A DNA stretch of 64,000 nucleotides from Ovis canadensis (taxonomy: Eukaryota; Chordata; Mammalia; Artiodactyla; Bovidae). Made by a program: the position numbers and the translations under genes. The stretch's first letter is position 1, and each line of letters begins with the position of its first letter. Location: positions 34,302,501 through 34,366,500 of the forward strand of contig NC_091251.1 of NCBI RefSeq assembly GCF_042477335.2. The letters are read 5' to 3'. Under the pieces are notes generated by a model that saw nothing but the letters and a program-made list of their open reading frames with translations, did not search any database and was not told the origin of the DNA. Positions 22,281-60,011 of this stretch are shown here, piece by piece.

Positions 22281-24272
22281 AGAATTTTTGCTTTCCCTCA
22301 AATGCTCAACTTCCTCTGTTTTGGACCTCTCCAGTATAGCTCTGGAGAGGTTCTTTCCAGAATAAAATTCTGGAAATAAAAATTCTTTCCCCATATTTTA
22401 AGGAAATTGGAGTAAACTTGTATTTGGGGAAGGTGTTTGTAGGAATTTATGCAGAGATCCTGGTATATTTTCTCAAGGATGAAAGGACATGCGAGTGGGC
22501 CACAGATATAGTCAGAGGTTCGAGTCTCATATTTTGATCTTGGGAGCAGCCTGGGCTCAGCCCTCCGGTCGTGGCACAGATTCCGGGCAGCCACTGTCAC
22601 TGTTTGTGGGGAAGTGTGCAGAGTTCTCTTAGGACATTCGATCACGAGTTGGACTGTACTTACACTTCTCTAATCTGCATGTGAACAAACCTCTGTTCAC
22701 AATGTGCCGCCTTCCTGCCTTTCTTGTGGGGGGTGAGAGAAGTTGGGCTAAGGTGGGGCCTGGGGGACCAGGAGAGAGGGCTGTGCCTTCTTTCTTAGCG
22801 CAGCCCTGTCCTCAGCTGATTTGCTCGGAGTTGGGGGGGAACTTCCCTGGGGTTGCAGAAACTGCACTCAGCTGACCATCAGTCCTTTCTTCTGGGCCCC
22901 CAGTCCTGGAGCAGAGCTGACAAAGGAGATTCCTGAGAGAGCGCCTTCTTATCACAGAAACTGCTGAGCCAAGAGCTCCTAGCCTTCCTCTTCTAGATGT
23001 GAAAGGCCAGCGAACCTTGGACCCAGACAGTTGCTTAACACCCCTCTCTCTTCGTCCCTCCTCCCTTCTTGACTTCTTGATTTGACTTAAATCCACAAGC
23101 ATTTGCCCAGCCTTTCCTTTCACTGGAACGCAGGAGGGATCAGACCACAGCTCCCAGAGGCTGGTCTCTGTGTGGCTGGCTGCTGCCGGGGCCCTGCTTC
23201 CTTCAGGGCTGGGGAGTGAGTGTGCTTCCCTGCTTCTGCTCAGCCCTCCTCATCTTGCCCAGTCTCCCTTCACTGCTCTGCCGTGTCCAGTCGCCTCCTT
23301 TCCTGAGAGCCTCTAGCCCTAGGATCTATCCACTTGCTTGGCCAGCCTGGCCTGTCTTCCTCCTAGCTTTTGCTGCTCTGAGATGCCTGGCATTTGCTAC
23401 CCCTTCAGCTGTTTCCTTGCCTCGGCTTTGGTGTTGTCTCTGCAGCAGCAACACCTGGGTGGGGAGTGGTCATCAGCAGCCTCTAGTTGTCTCTAGTTGG
23501 GCTGTACATTTGGAGCATCGATTTCTCATCCGTACTTTTTTTGGGTGATGCAACTATGCAGAGTTTTGATGGCTAGAGGCCTGCAGTACTAGGGGTTGTG
23601 TTATCTGGGAAAGGAAAAGCATGGAAAAGAGAAGGGCCTGTCTTCTTTCTGGACGGGGCTGGGCTGCTTGGGCTTTGCTGGGACTGAAGAGTTCAGCTGA
23701 CGGTTGTTAAGGGATGCTCCCTGGGCAGGGGCATGGCTGTGAGTTTCCAGAGAAAGAGATCTCTGAAGCCTTTAGGTTTGCCAGAGCCAGGGTCCTTGGG
23801 TGAAAAGGGCAGTGTTGTGTTGAGAACCCACAGGTTTGCTGCTTGCAAGTTTGGTTTCCAAGGTTGCATCTCATCACGTGAGAGATGAGGCTGAAATTGG
23901 AGGGAAGACAGATTTTTAGGGGGTAAGGCTGAAACACAGGCTGACGTCATGATAGTGACATCTTGGAATTGCCAAATTGCTCGTCTTCCTGTTTCCAGTG
24001 AGCTCATAGAACCAGAATTTGGTTTTCCATTTTGCAAATCAGGCGGAAAGCGCCGGCCTAGTGGAAAACGTGTTTTCTCTCTGGGGAATGAGTGCCTTTC
24101 TTTCAAGATTCAAATTGGAGTCATTTTGATGAGCCAGATGGAGGAGAGATTCCATTCAGAGGCAAAAGTTCCCCGAAATGGTGGGCATGGGTGGATTGCC
24201 TATGCTGGCTTCTGGGGCACAGAGTTCTCAGTAATTGCCAACCTGATATATATCTTCATCTTTCTTCCTTAG

Positions 24273-50752
<26,480 letters not shown>

Positions 50753-51175
50753 CCACAACAAATTTCGAGATGTGGAAAGCAGAGGCTTGTATCTCCTGCT
50801 GGCTGGAGGCAAGGAAGTTGAAAAGGAAAGCTTACTTCTTTGGAGGCACCTGTCCAGAAGCCTCTTAGGCAGCTTCAGCAACCTCTGAACTTGCTTTCTG
50901 AGAGATGGAGAGTAATTTATTTGTTTTGCTACATATCATTACAGGTTTCTTTTAAAGGGACATAAAGCAGACTGTGATGGGAAGCATGCTAGGTGTGAGC
51001 TTGGATGTTCCAGTGGCAGGTTCCCATGTGTTATGATATCCACTCACCTCCAGTGGATATCACTGCCCACTCCTCTTCCACTGGAAAATCCATCAGTGCT
51101 TTAACTTCCTGTCTCCTTTAGAGACATGAAACTGTCACAGGTGCTAGACAATAAAAGGGTATGCTTCTGAACTCT
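50753..51175 (+). terminator. SLC7A7: SLC7A7 3' UTR and poly(A) signal
   Basis: About 420 nt follow the stop codon, with AATAAA at 51150-51155. Cleavage is expected near 51170-51180. Confidence 0.75.
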
Positions 51176-51897
51176 GAGTGGCTTCATCATTTTTATATAA
51201 TGTCTTACGGATAGTTTCCATGAACCAGGCAGGGAGACTAAAAACAATCTTATGTTAGAAAGAATCTGAGCATTTCTTCCCTCTTAAGCCAGCTGCTGAA
51301 GGCTGATGCAACCAGCCTCTACACGAGAAAACCTATGCTGCTGTAGCAAAATGCTAGGTTATTTGATGAAAGCTGTATCAACTTCTGTTCCTCTTATCAC
51401 TAAGAACTTGAGCACATCTACTTCTTGAAGGATATTTTATAAGTAATCTTGGGATAAGTGAATGTGGTTCCTCCATATACATTCGCCACTTATCAGGCAC
51501 ACACCTCTGACTACAAGGCAAATATGGGCGTGCAACACATCTAGCCCTTAACGCCAGGTTACAATACTGAGATGCCTCCTAAGACTGCGGGCCAGCAAGA
51601 GCAATCATCACCCAAGCTATTCTTTCTGAAGCACACAATCCATGTCCCTTTTTAGTAAGTGTTAGGAAGCAGTGTGTAGCACAGAGGTTTACTAACTCTG
51701 CGGATGGGAAGACCACCTGGCTCCCAGGGTTCTTTCACACTTAGGTGGAAGAGTCTGTAGTGGAATCCAGTTTTAAAATGAACATCAACATGTCCCACAG
51801 TTTCTAGGTCTGGTGCAAAGACCCAGCATGAAATCATGTTCGAAGGCTGAGTCTCTGAAGAGACAGAGTTCCTGCCAGTGTGAGCAGGCCGCAGAGG
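51176..51897. other. SLC7A7-OXA1L convergent gap and OXA1L 3' UTR
   Basis: About 720 bases separate the SLC7A7 poly(A) site from the OXA1L stop codon, and they must contain the OXA1L 3' UTR. No canonical AATAAA is visible on the minus strand; AGTAAA at about 51689-51694 is the best weak candidate. Confidence 0.6.
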
Positions 51898-54800
51898 TCA
51901 GCCAAGCGTGTCACGCCAGGGCTGCTTTGACTTTGCTTTGTTGCTGCTGCTGCTGCTGGGGGTGTTGGGAGGGTCGTTCTTTCCATGCTGCAACAGAGGG
52001 TTGTGGGCAAACGTCTGTCGTAACGGACCTGGGGAAGAAGAGAAAACAAATCCTGATGAATGAAGAAAAGGAAGAACAAATGACAGAATTTAGCCCGCAA
52101 GGGTTATTTACCCCTGGCAGCGAGCTCCAAGTGGTTCTGCATACGCCGTTCCCGCTCCTGTAGCTGATGGGCCATTTCGGCATTCTTCCAGCCTGTGTAA
52201 AGGGGAGCAAGACCATTGGTCCTGCACCCATTTCGAGACCACGTTCCCCCTGTCCTTGTCACAGAGGACGGGCCCTTACCTTGTTTGAAGCTCTTTATGA
52301 AGCCTTCCCGTGGAGGTAACTTGTCTGGGTCGTGCACAACACGTTGGGGAATTTTCAGTACAGTGCGTACAGCAGGAATACGGAGACAGGCCACTTGGCC
52401 CAGGGAAAACATGTTGGAGGAGAGCCAGTACATGAACACTGCCTGGATGAGAAGAGAAGGCACTCAGAAGCTGCGTCTCTGGGCAGCTTGCCAGGAGACT
52501 TGGAGCCAGCCCCTAAGCCATCACCTACCGTGGGGAAATGGATAGTTATGGGCAAGACTGCCAGGGGCATTAGTCTGATAAAATTTCTCATCCACTGAAG
52601 GTCAGAACTTTGCATGCCAGTTTCAGCACCTAACTGGGGAAAAAAAGAAAAGGCAAGGGAAGAACATGCATTTGACAAGCAACATGTCCCACACAAGCAA
52701 ATGCATGTCGTTGATCCTGGCTCAGATCTCTTACCCATCAGTTCTGTCTCTCCAGGGAGCGAAGGATGACCATTCTACACAACTGCTTTCCTTTCACTCC
52801 CCACTCTGCAGGACAGGCACTTGGCGAACCCGGGCTTACCTCAAGGACACCCCACATCGTAGCTGTGACCACCAGAGGTAATACGTAGATGGGGTCAGAC
52901 AGAGTGAGATCCTGGAACCACCAGAGACCACCTGTCTGCAGGCTGGGCACAGGAAGGTTGGCCATTTCTCTCAAGGCAATGAAGAAGGAGATGAAGATCG
53001 GGGCCTGTGACACAGGATAAACAGCGTCAGGACCCTTTAACAGAGGGGACATTTTAATTACTCCGTTATTGAAACCCATAATGGGTTTATGCAGCATAAT
53101 ATTACCACCAACCTGCTTTTAGGGTCTAGGGTATGGGAAACAGAGGAGATAATCTGATTTTTAATTTTTGTTGTTGTTTTTCTTAATCTGATTGTTTCTG
53201 AAGTTAGAGGGGAAATGTTTTTTGCTCACCTGAGTCAGTGGTAGAATGAGAGGTCTAAAGAGTTTAATATCATGTTTTTTCTGGTAGAATGTCATCTCGG
53301 AGGAGGCCCTGTAAACTGGGAAGGGAGTAGAAAGTAATGGTTGGGCTAACAGCTAGGTTGGTGGAGGTGACCATCCTCATAACCTGGCCCATGAGTCAAA
53401 TCTAACTGACCCTGGCCAGGCACTGGAAGCATGAGGCCCAAGAAGCAGGTATATCTTAGAACTCGCCCAACTGTAGTAACTCCCAATTTGAGTTGTTCTC
53501 CCTCCTACCCACTGCCCCATCCCCGCCCCCAGCTGTATGTAGGGAAAACAGGTCCTCTCCCACGCTCATTCTGCAACTGACTCACATTCTGTGTGGTTTC
53601 CTGTCAACTTGGCCTCTCTGATTCGAGCGGAAAACTTCTGAATCTCTGGCAAGTGATTGTGAATCTTGGCCGCCTCTCGCTGGCCCTTCACGATGAGAGG
53701 AAACACCAGGCAGCGGGCAAGGACTGTGCCTGGAAACACAAACCAGGAGTGGAGTGACATTCTGCATTCTCCATCAAGCCATTCTGCAGCTAGACGGTTA
53801 AACGTTTCTAGGTCTCCCTGAGAGGGTCTCTTGTCCAGACCTTCCCTCCCTGTGGCTCATGCCCACAGGCCCCAAAGGGCACGGTGTGACTCAGTTCCTT
53901 CGAGGCTCAGTCCTCTGCTTTGACATCGAAAGTCTGGCATTAACTTCTCCAAACAAATGACCAGCAATCTTATTTCCTCAAAAAGGTGACAGAAGCTACT
54001 TTTATAGATTAATGGTTTCCAAATTTTCTATGATTAATGGACTCTTTTTTTCCGCAATTCTAAGTGTAACCACAATATACATAACAAATAAAATCAAGCT
54101 GCCGTGGGTGAGGAGGCTGTCTGACTGTTAAGACTGTTCAATCTCTGGAATTTGCTTTGCTCAGAAGCACTTTCACAGAACTCGGGCTCCCAGGAATGAA
54201 GTCTGAAAAACGCTGTCCTAGAAATGTCTGGAATAGGAGGTCATCTGGCGGCCTACAACTTTAACTCCTTCCTATTTCTTTTCTTACATTTCACATTTCC
54301 TGATCATTTCAACAAAGATTTAGTTGATGGTATCTGTGATAAGCAAGTGGGCCTGGGCTGAGAAGAGACGAGGGGGAGGTAACACATTTAGGCTTTACCA
54401 CCATAATGATAAATGGTGTGAAGTGGACGGAGAAGGGAGCTAAGGACAGAACCGGGAACACCAGCACTGAAGGGGCAGGTAGAGGACTGAGCAATGGAGA
54501 TGGGAGGATATGGACAGAAAGTTGCAAAAGCCAAGGGGCAGGATCCACACTCTACCGTGTCTAATGCAGAAAGGGCAAATATGAAAAGTGGACTAAGAAA
54601 TGATATCACTGGCAGTTAGAACAAGGTGGTGTAAGTCAGACTGCTGAGGGTCACAGAACAGAAACAGAGAAAAGCCTACTGGGTGTAGAATAGAAGAGAA
54701 GGAGAAAGGGTAGTAGTTAAAAGTGAATTAACAATGAGGGGAAGGAATTTACCAATAAACACATGGTATGCTTGCACACACCTATATGTTCAGAATAGGC

Positions 54801-55450
54801 AATAAAGATGGAGAAGCTAAAGACACGGAGGAGAGGAGGAGGATCACTGGAGCAACGTCTGGGGAGAAACAGAATTTAAAGCAGTTTTAAACTTCTAAGA
54901 GGAGTGATGTGAGTGTCTTCCCATCTGACCTGACCTTCTGCCCTCCTGAATCAGGCTTCATCACTTTTACGGAGGTCCCCATACTTAAACCCTACCCTCA
55001 CATTCAAAAACTTACACTTCTTAAATCCTAGGTGGTCCAGTGGTTTTAAAATGCCCCTCAAGAAATACAGTGGAGTGCATCTAAGTGTTATGAATCTCTA
55101 TCACTCATTTGCATCGTCAGCTTTTCTCAGCTATAAACTTCTGCAACTATTTCCTCTATCCACGCAGAGCTGCTATCTTTAAAGTTCTACCCCAAACCCC
55201 CATTTCCTCTACCCTTGTACAGACATGTTCCCTTACATGCAGCAATGGCTCCCCACCATGGTAGGCCTAGGTTAACATGCATAAATTCAAGTAAGTTCTG
55301 GATCAGTCCCACTGGGGTGTAGGACCCCAGCCCAAGTTCAGCAAAGCTCTGCTCTGCAGCAGCTTGGATGATATCTGCGGCCTCTCCAGAAGCCACTTCA
55401 GGTACTGCTGTGGGTGGGGGAGTTGCAGGAATGACTGGAGGGGCCGGAAC
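51898..55450 (-). CDS. OXA1L: OXA1L, mitochondrial inner-membrane insertase, last eight coding exons
   Basis: Oxa1/YidC/Alb3-family insertase that places mitochondrially made and some imported proteins into the inner membrane and binds the mitoribosome through its C-terminal tail. Exons in gene order are 55450-55237, 53729-53586, 53315-53230, 53004-52840, 52633-52529, 52442-52280, 52192-52112 and 52028-51898 (TGA 51900-51898). All are GT-AG and in phase: 1089 nt, 362 residues plus stop, matching human residues from about 74 to 435. Recognised blocks are [20 protein letters not shown] and [11 protein letters not shown] (TM1), [17 protein letters not shown] (matrix loop), [18 protein letters not shown] (TM2), [16 protein letters not shown] (TM3), [22 protein letters not shown] (TM4-5) and a basic C-terminus with a Ser5 run. 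The targeting peptide and first exons are outside the window, right of 64000. Intact as far as seen. Confidence 0.95.
51943..51957 (-). repeat. OXA1L: (AGC)5 coding triplet run in OXA1L
   Basis: Five AGC codons encode the Ser run before NKAKSKQPW in the matrix-facing C-terminal tail. Confidence 0.9.
53730..55236 (-). other. OXA1L: OXA1L intron between exons here at 55237-55450 and 53586-53729
   Basis: A 1.5-kb intron without obvious young repeats and without a gene. Confidence 0.75.
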
Positions 55451-55489
55451 CTGTGGGGGAAAAGAGCCATGTGTTATATTCGGTCCCTA

Positions 55490-55612
55490 GAGGAGGAAAT
55501 GGCAACCCACACTAGTATTCTTGTCTGAAAAATCCCATGGACAGAGGAGCCTGGTATGTTACTGTCCAAAGGGTCACACAGAGTCAGATATGGTTGAGCG
55601 ACTAAGCACATT
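55490..55612 (+). mobile_element. BovA SINE
   Basis: BovA monomer: GAGGAAATGGCAACCCACAC...GGGTCACACAGAGTCAG, only 40 bases from the OXA1L exon acceptor. Confidence 0.85.
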
Positions 55613-56100
55613 ATATTCAGCGGGGGGCAGACACATAGAAAACGAGGTCCCTCTTACAGTAACCAACACTGGGGTGCTCTCTGGACTCCCTATTTCTTGT
55701 TCTCTCATGATAGCCTATACTGTCCAAAGAATTCAAAGCTTAAAAAGGACATTTAATGTCAGGAAGTCAATTAAAAAATTTATTATTTTTCTGGGTTTTA
55801 TGATGCTTATGGTATTTGTCAGTTTTTCAAAAAACATTACTTTGTAAAGGTTTACTTTAAATATATTCCTGTTCATGATTTTTAAAAAAGGATATTTTAT
55901 TTTCCTCTCTAAGCAGGAAGATAAGTTACTCAGAATAAGACTTCATGACTCTCCTTCATGTTAGGAAGTTATTTCTTGTATTAGTATTTTCCAAATTTCA
56001 GTTGCATCAGTATCACCGGCACGATTTTGCATACACTTAAGCTATTATAATTTTTCTTTAAACAACTCAGTTTTTAAGATGATATCTACTTGGTGCTGAG

Positions 56101-56515
56101 AAATATTCAGTTCAGTTCAGTTCAGTTCAGTCGCTCAGTCGTGTCCGACTCTTTGTGACCCCATGAATCACAGCACGCCAGGCCTCCCTGTCCATCACCA
56201 ACTCCCGGAGTTCACTAAGACTCATGTCCATTGAGTCAGTGATGCCATCCAGCCATCTCATCCTCTGTCGTCCCCTTCTCCTCCTGCCCCCAATCCCTCC
56301 CAGCATCAGAGTCTTTTCTAATGAGTCAACGCTTTGCATGAGGTGGCCAAAGTACTGGAGTTTCAGCTTCAGCATCATTCCCTCTAAAGAAATCCCAGGG
56401 CTGATCTCCTTCAGAATGGACTGGTTGGATCTCCTTGTAGTCCAAGGGAGCCTCAAGAGTCTTCTCCAACACCACAGTTCAAAAGCATCAATTCTTCGGC
56501 ACTTAGCCTTAAATC
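56101..56515 (-). mobile_element. BovB 3' end, minus orientation
   Basis: Begins with five TTCAG-type units (the BovB tail), then the reversed 3' UTR and last RT codons. A 109-codon open frame at 56456-56127 (minus strand) is the BovB C-terminal remnant. Confidence 0.9.
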
Positions 56516-56537
56516 AGGGACATGCAAGTTGTAATTG

Positions 56538-57813
56538 TGTCAACTGAAAAAATGCACAACCTCAAAGTTGAGAATTGTGTTTTATTTGGGACATTACTAA
56601 GGACTTGAGCCTAGGACACAGCCTCTCAGCTCTGAGGAAGAAGCCAGGATATGCAAGAATTTTTGCAAAACAAACAAACAACCCCCAAAAACCAGGTAGT
56701 CAAACACCAAAAGATTACTGCTAATTAAAGAAAAACCAGGTAGGTGTCTCAAGTTAATGAATTTAGTGCTTTTCTATGCATGGAAAGCTACAAGAGTCTG
56801 GGTTTACTGAAATCATTCCTTTGATATATACCTTAACTTTCTAGGGCCAGTATTCTGCTTCTCCATCCTGAATCCCCTCAGGATGCACTACAGGGGTGGC
56901 TGCAGTGGCTGATGGCCCCAATATACTTTGTTTGCTGACGTGGCAGGTGACATTCTTTGGTCATAAATTTTTTCTTTTTTTTTTTTTCTTCTCTTTTCAG
57001 GTCATAAATTTGACCAAAAGTTGGGAGGCATTATGACTAGTTTTGTCCCATGGCACTAGAAAGGCTGATGTGTAGATCTGGCAAAGATTCTGCTGATAGG
57101 CCTGCTACTTTTGGATCAGGCCCTGTTGATAATCTAAAATTCTCTAGATTGCCCGTGAAAGACTGCTATGTGGAAGAAAAATGTTGCCTGCCATATGAGT
57201 AAACAAAGGAGCAGCAGCCATCAGCCACCCTCGACTGTATACCCCGAGGGGATTCAGGATGGAGAAACACAGAATACTGGTGCTGTATACTGGTGGCTCA
57301 GACTGTAAAGCGGCCGTCTACAATGCGGGAGACCCGGGTTCGATCCCTGGGTCGGGAAGATCCGCTGGAGAAGGAAATGGAAATCCACTCCAGTACTACT
57401 GCCTGGAAAATCCTACGGACAGAGGAGCCTGGTGGCTACAGTCCATGGGGGCACAAAGAGTCGGACACGACTGAGCAACTTCACTTACTTACTTACTTAC
57501 TTATACTTAAGGTGCTTATCAAAGGAATGGTCTCAGCAAGCCCAGACTCTTACATCAGTCTATACACAGAAAAGTGCTAAACTCATCAACTTGAGATATC
57601 TAGTTTTCCTTTAATACTTTTTTTTTTTTAAATCTTTTGATATTCTGACTACCTGTTCCCTGCCACCTCTCCAAACTCCCATGTATACTGGCTCTTTGGA
57701 ACAGTCCCTCAGAGCTTATCTGAGAGGCAGTCTTCCAGGCTTAAGTCCTTAACAAGTTCACTGAATAAAACATAATCTTCAACTTTTGGGTTGTACACTT
57801 TTTACAGTTAACA
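56538..57813 (+). mobile_element. Palindromic LTR-like element
   Basis: Starts TGTCAACTG and ends CAGTTAACA, with TG...CA ends. The first ~430 bases (56538-56965) are the inverted, diverged copy of the last ~430 (57175-57285 plus 57502-57813): for example CTCCATCCTGAATCCCCTC at 56857 faces GAGGGGATTCAGGATGGAG at 57246. The spacer is about 210 bases. The right arm holds AATAAA (57764-57769) near its end, as LTRs do. A Bov-tA SINE splits the right arm. The family name (a bovine ERV LTR, perhaps BTLTR1-like) is not verified. No protein-coding capacity. Confidence 0.65.
57292..57501 (+). mobile_element. Bov-tA SINE in LTR-like element
   Basis: Head TGGTGGCTCAGACTG, B box GGTTCGATCC, BovA body, (ACTT)5 tail. 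Short duplication TATACT at 57286-57291 and 57502-57507. Confidence 0.88.
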
Positions 57814-58264
57814 ATTTTGGTGACTACAAAAGGATCCAGAGTATACCTCTCTCCTTCACCTGAACTCTACGAGGACTTAGGGCCTCATATTAGCAGAGGC
57901 CTCTTGGGGCTGTCTGCCTCCTTGGAGAGTCCAGACAAATCAGGGGAATTCTTGGATCTCCTGACTATTGGCTGATGATTCTGAGTTTTATTTGGCAGTG
58001 TTTAACTGGTACCTGGCTGCCCAGCTGAAAGATACTAGGGGAGCCCAGATGAAAGATGGGGAGTTGCTCAGTAGAGACACTGAGCAGTCTAAACTGGGTG
58101 ATTAGATAAGAGGCTGGCCTAACATCTTTGCCTCCAGCTAACACTCTAGCCAAGTCTATGTATGTACAAAACTTACACTTACAAGTACTCACTTAATTGG
58201 GAACTAAAGGAAATCTTGCCCTGAAAATGGCCAATATGGGGGTCTTTTATTGCATTTGCAGTTA
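57814..58264 (+). mobile_element. ERV-like leader sequence next to the LTR-like element
   Basis: Directly after the LTR end comes ATTTTGGTGACTACAAAAGG, which has the form of a primer-binding site region (TGG start) although the tRNA is not identified. Then come about 430 bases of untranslated leader-like DNA. The segment 57990-58260 matches 63604-63805 in inverted orientation. No gag, pol or env frame is visible. Confidence 0.5.
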
Positions 58265-59793
58265 AGTTTGACGAACTTGGATAACCACGATGGTGTGATC
58301 ACTCATCTAGAGCCAGACATCCTGGAGTTTGAAGTCAAATGGGCCTTAGGAAGCATTACTACAAACAAAGCTAGTGGAAGTGATGGAATTCCATCTGAGT
58401 TATTTCAAATCCTAAAAGATGGTCGCAAAGAGTCGGACATGACTGAGCGACTGAACTGAACTGAACTGAAATGAAAAGATGATGTTGTGAAAGTACTGCA
58501 CTCAATATGCCAGCAAATTTGGAAAAACTCAGCAGTGGCCAAAGGACTGGAAAAGGTCAGTTTTTATTCCAATCCCAAAGAAAGGCAATGCCAAAGAATG
58601 TTCAAACTGCACAACTGCACCTATTTCACATGCTAGCAAGGCAACAAGCTGGATTTAGGAAAGGCAGAGGAACCAGATGTCAAATTGCCAACATATGCTG
58701 AATCACAGAAAAAGCAAGGGAATTCCAGAGAAACATCTACTTCTGCTTCCCTGACTATGTTAACTGCAGAAAATTCTTAAAGAGACAGGAATACCAGAAC
58801 ATCTTACCTGCCTCCTGTAAGAAAGGAGAAACCTATATACAAGTCAGGAAGCAATAGTTAGAACGGGACATGGAACAACAGACTGGTTCCAAACTGGGAA
58901 AGGAGTACGTCAAGGCTGTATATTGTCACCCTGCTTATTTAACTTCTATGCAGAATACGTCATGTGAAATGCCGAACTGGACGAAGCTCAAGCTGGAATC
59001 AAGACCGCAGGGAGAAATGTCAATAACCTCAGATATGCAGATGACTCGACTCTAATGGCAGAAAGAGGAACTGAAGAGCCTCTTGATACAGGTTGAAGAG
59101 AAGAGCGAAAAAGCTGGCTCAAAACTCAACATTCAAAAAAACTAAGATCATGGCATCCGGTTCCACTACTTCATAGCAAACAGATGAGGAAACAATGGAA
59201 ACAGTGACAGACTTTATTTTCTTAGGCTCCAAAATCACTGTGGGCAGTGACGGCAGCCATTAAATTAAAAGACACTTGCTCCTTCGAAGAAAAACTATGA
59301 CAAATCTAACAACGTATTAAAAAGCAGAGACATCACTTTGCCAACAAAGGTCCGTATAGTCAAAGCTATGGTTTTTGCAGTAGTCATGTACAGATGAGAG
59401 AGTTGGATCATAAAGGAGGCTGAGTGTTGAAGAATTGGTGCTTTTGAACTGTGGTGCTAGAGAAGACACTTGAGAGTCCCTTGGACTGCAAGGAGATCAA
59501 AGGAGTCAATTCTAAAGGTCATCAACACTGAATATTCATTGAAAGCACTGATGATGAAGTTCCGATACTTTGGCCATCTGATGTGAAGAGTCAACTCACT
59601 GGAAAAGACCCTGATGCTGGGAAAGACTGAGGGCAAGAGGAAGAGGGGGTGACAAACGATGAGATGGTTGGATGGCATCATCGACTCAATGGATATGAGT
59701 TTGAGCAAACTCCAGGAGATAGTGAAGGACCGGGAAGCCTGGCATGGTGCAGTTCATGGGGTCACAAAGAGGTGGACACCACTGAGCACCTGG
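58265..59793 (+). mobile_element. BovB LINE, decayed
   Basis: About 1.5 kb of BovB from the region before the reverse transcriptase core to near the 3' end, with many frameshifts, stops and an internal deletion near 58640-58670. A second BovB tail fragment is nested at 58422-58473. Confidence 0.88.
58422..58473 (+). mobile_element. Tiny BovB-tail insertion inside BovB
   Basis: Fifty-two bases of BovB/BovA 3' end (GGTCGCAAAGAGTCGGACATG...CTGAACTGAA) between exact duplications AAAAGATG at 58414-58421 and 58474-58481. The surrounding BovB continues uninterrupted. Confidence 0.75.
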
Positions 59794-60011
59794 ACAAAAG
59801 ACTCCTGTATCTTTCCTTACACAGAAAAGTGCTAAACTCATTAACTTGAGACACTTGGTTTTTCTTTAACAGTAATCCTTTGATGTTTCAACTACCTTTT
59901 TGTTTGTTCTGCAAAACTCCTATATACCTTGGCTCCTCCCTCACCTCTTTGGAACAATCCCTCAGAGCTGAGAGCCTGCATCCTAGTTAAGTCCTCAGTA
60001 ATGCCCCAAAT
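59794..60011 (+). mobile_element. Second LTR-like arm (left piece)
   Basis: Matches the right arm of the palindromic element (ACACAGAAAAGTGCTAAACTCATTAACTTGAG at 59819 vs 57560). Contains TATATA-like and CCTCAG motifs. Continues at 61241-61303 after the nested BovB. Confidence 0.7.

Noticed and set aside
22240-22530. tRNA-like A box (GGCTCAGAGGTTAAAG) and later B-box-like GGTTCGAGTC
   Set aside because: The boxes are about 260 bases apart and no cloverleaf can be drawn. The first is a Bov-tA remnant and the second is probably chance.
53230-53308. Alternative start of the OXA1L exon at 53308
   Set aside because: Joining there breaks the frame. The acceptor seven bases upstream (exon start 53315) restores the conserved protein.
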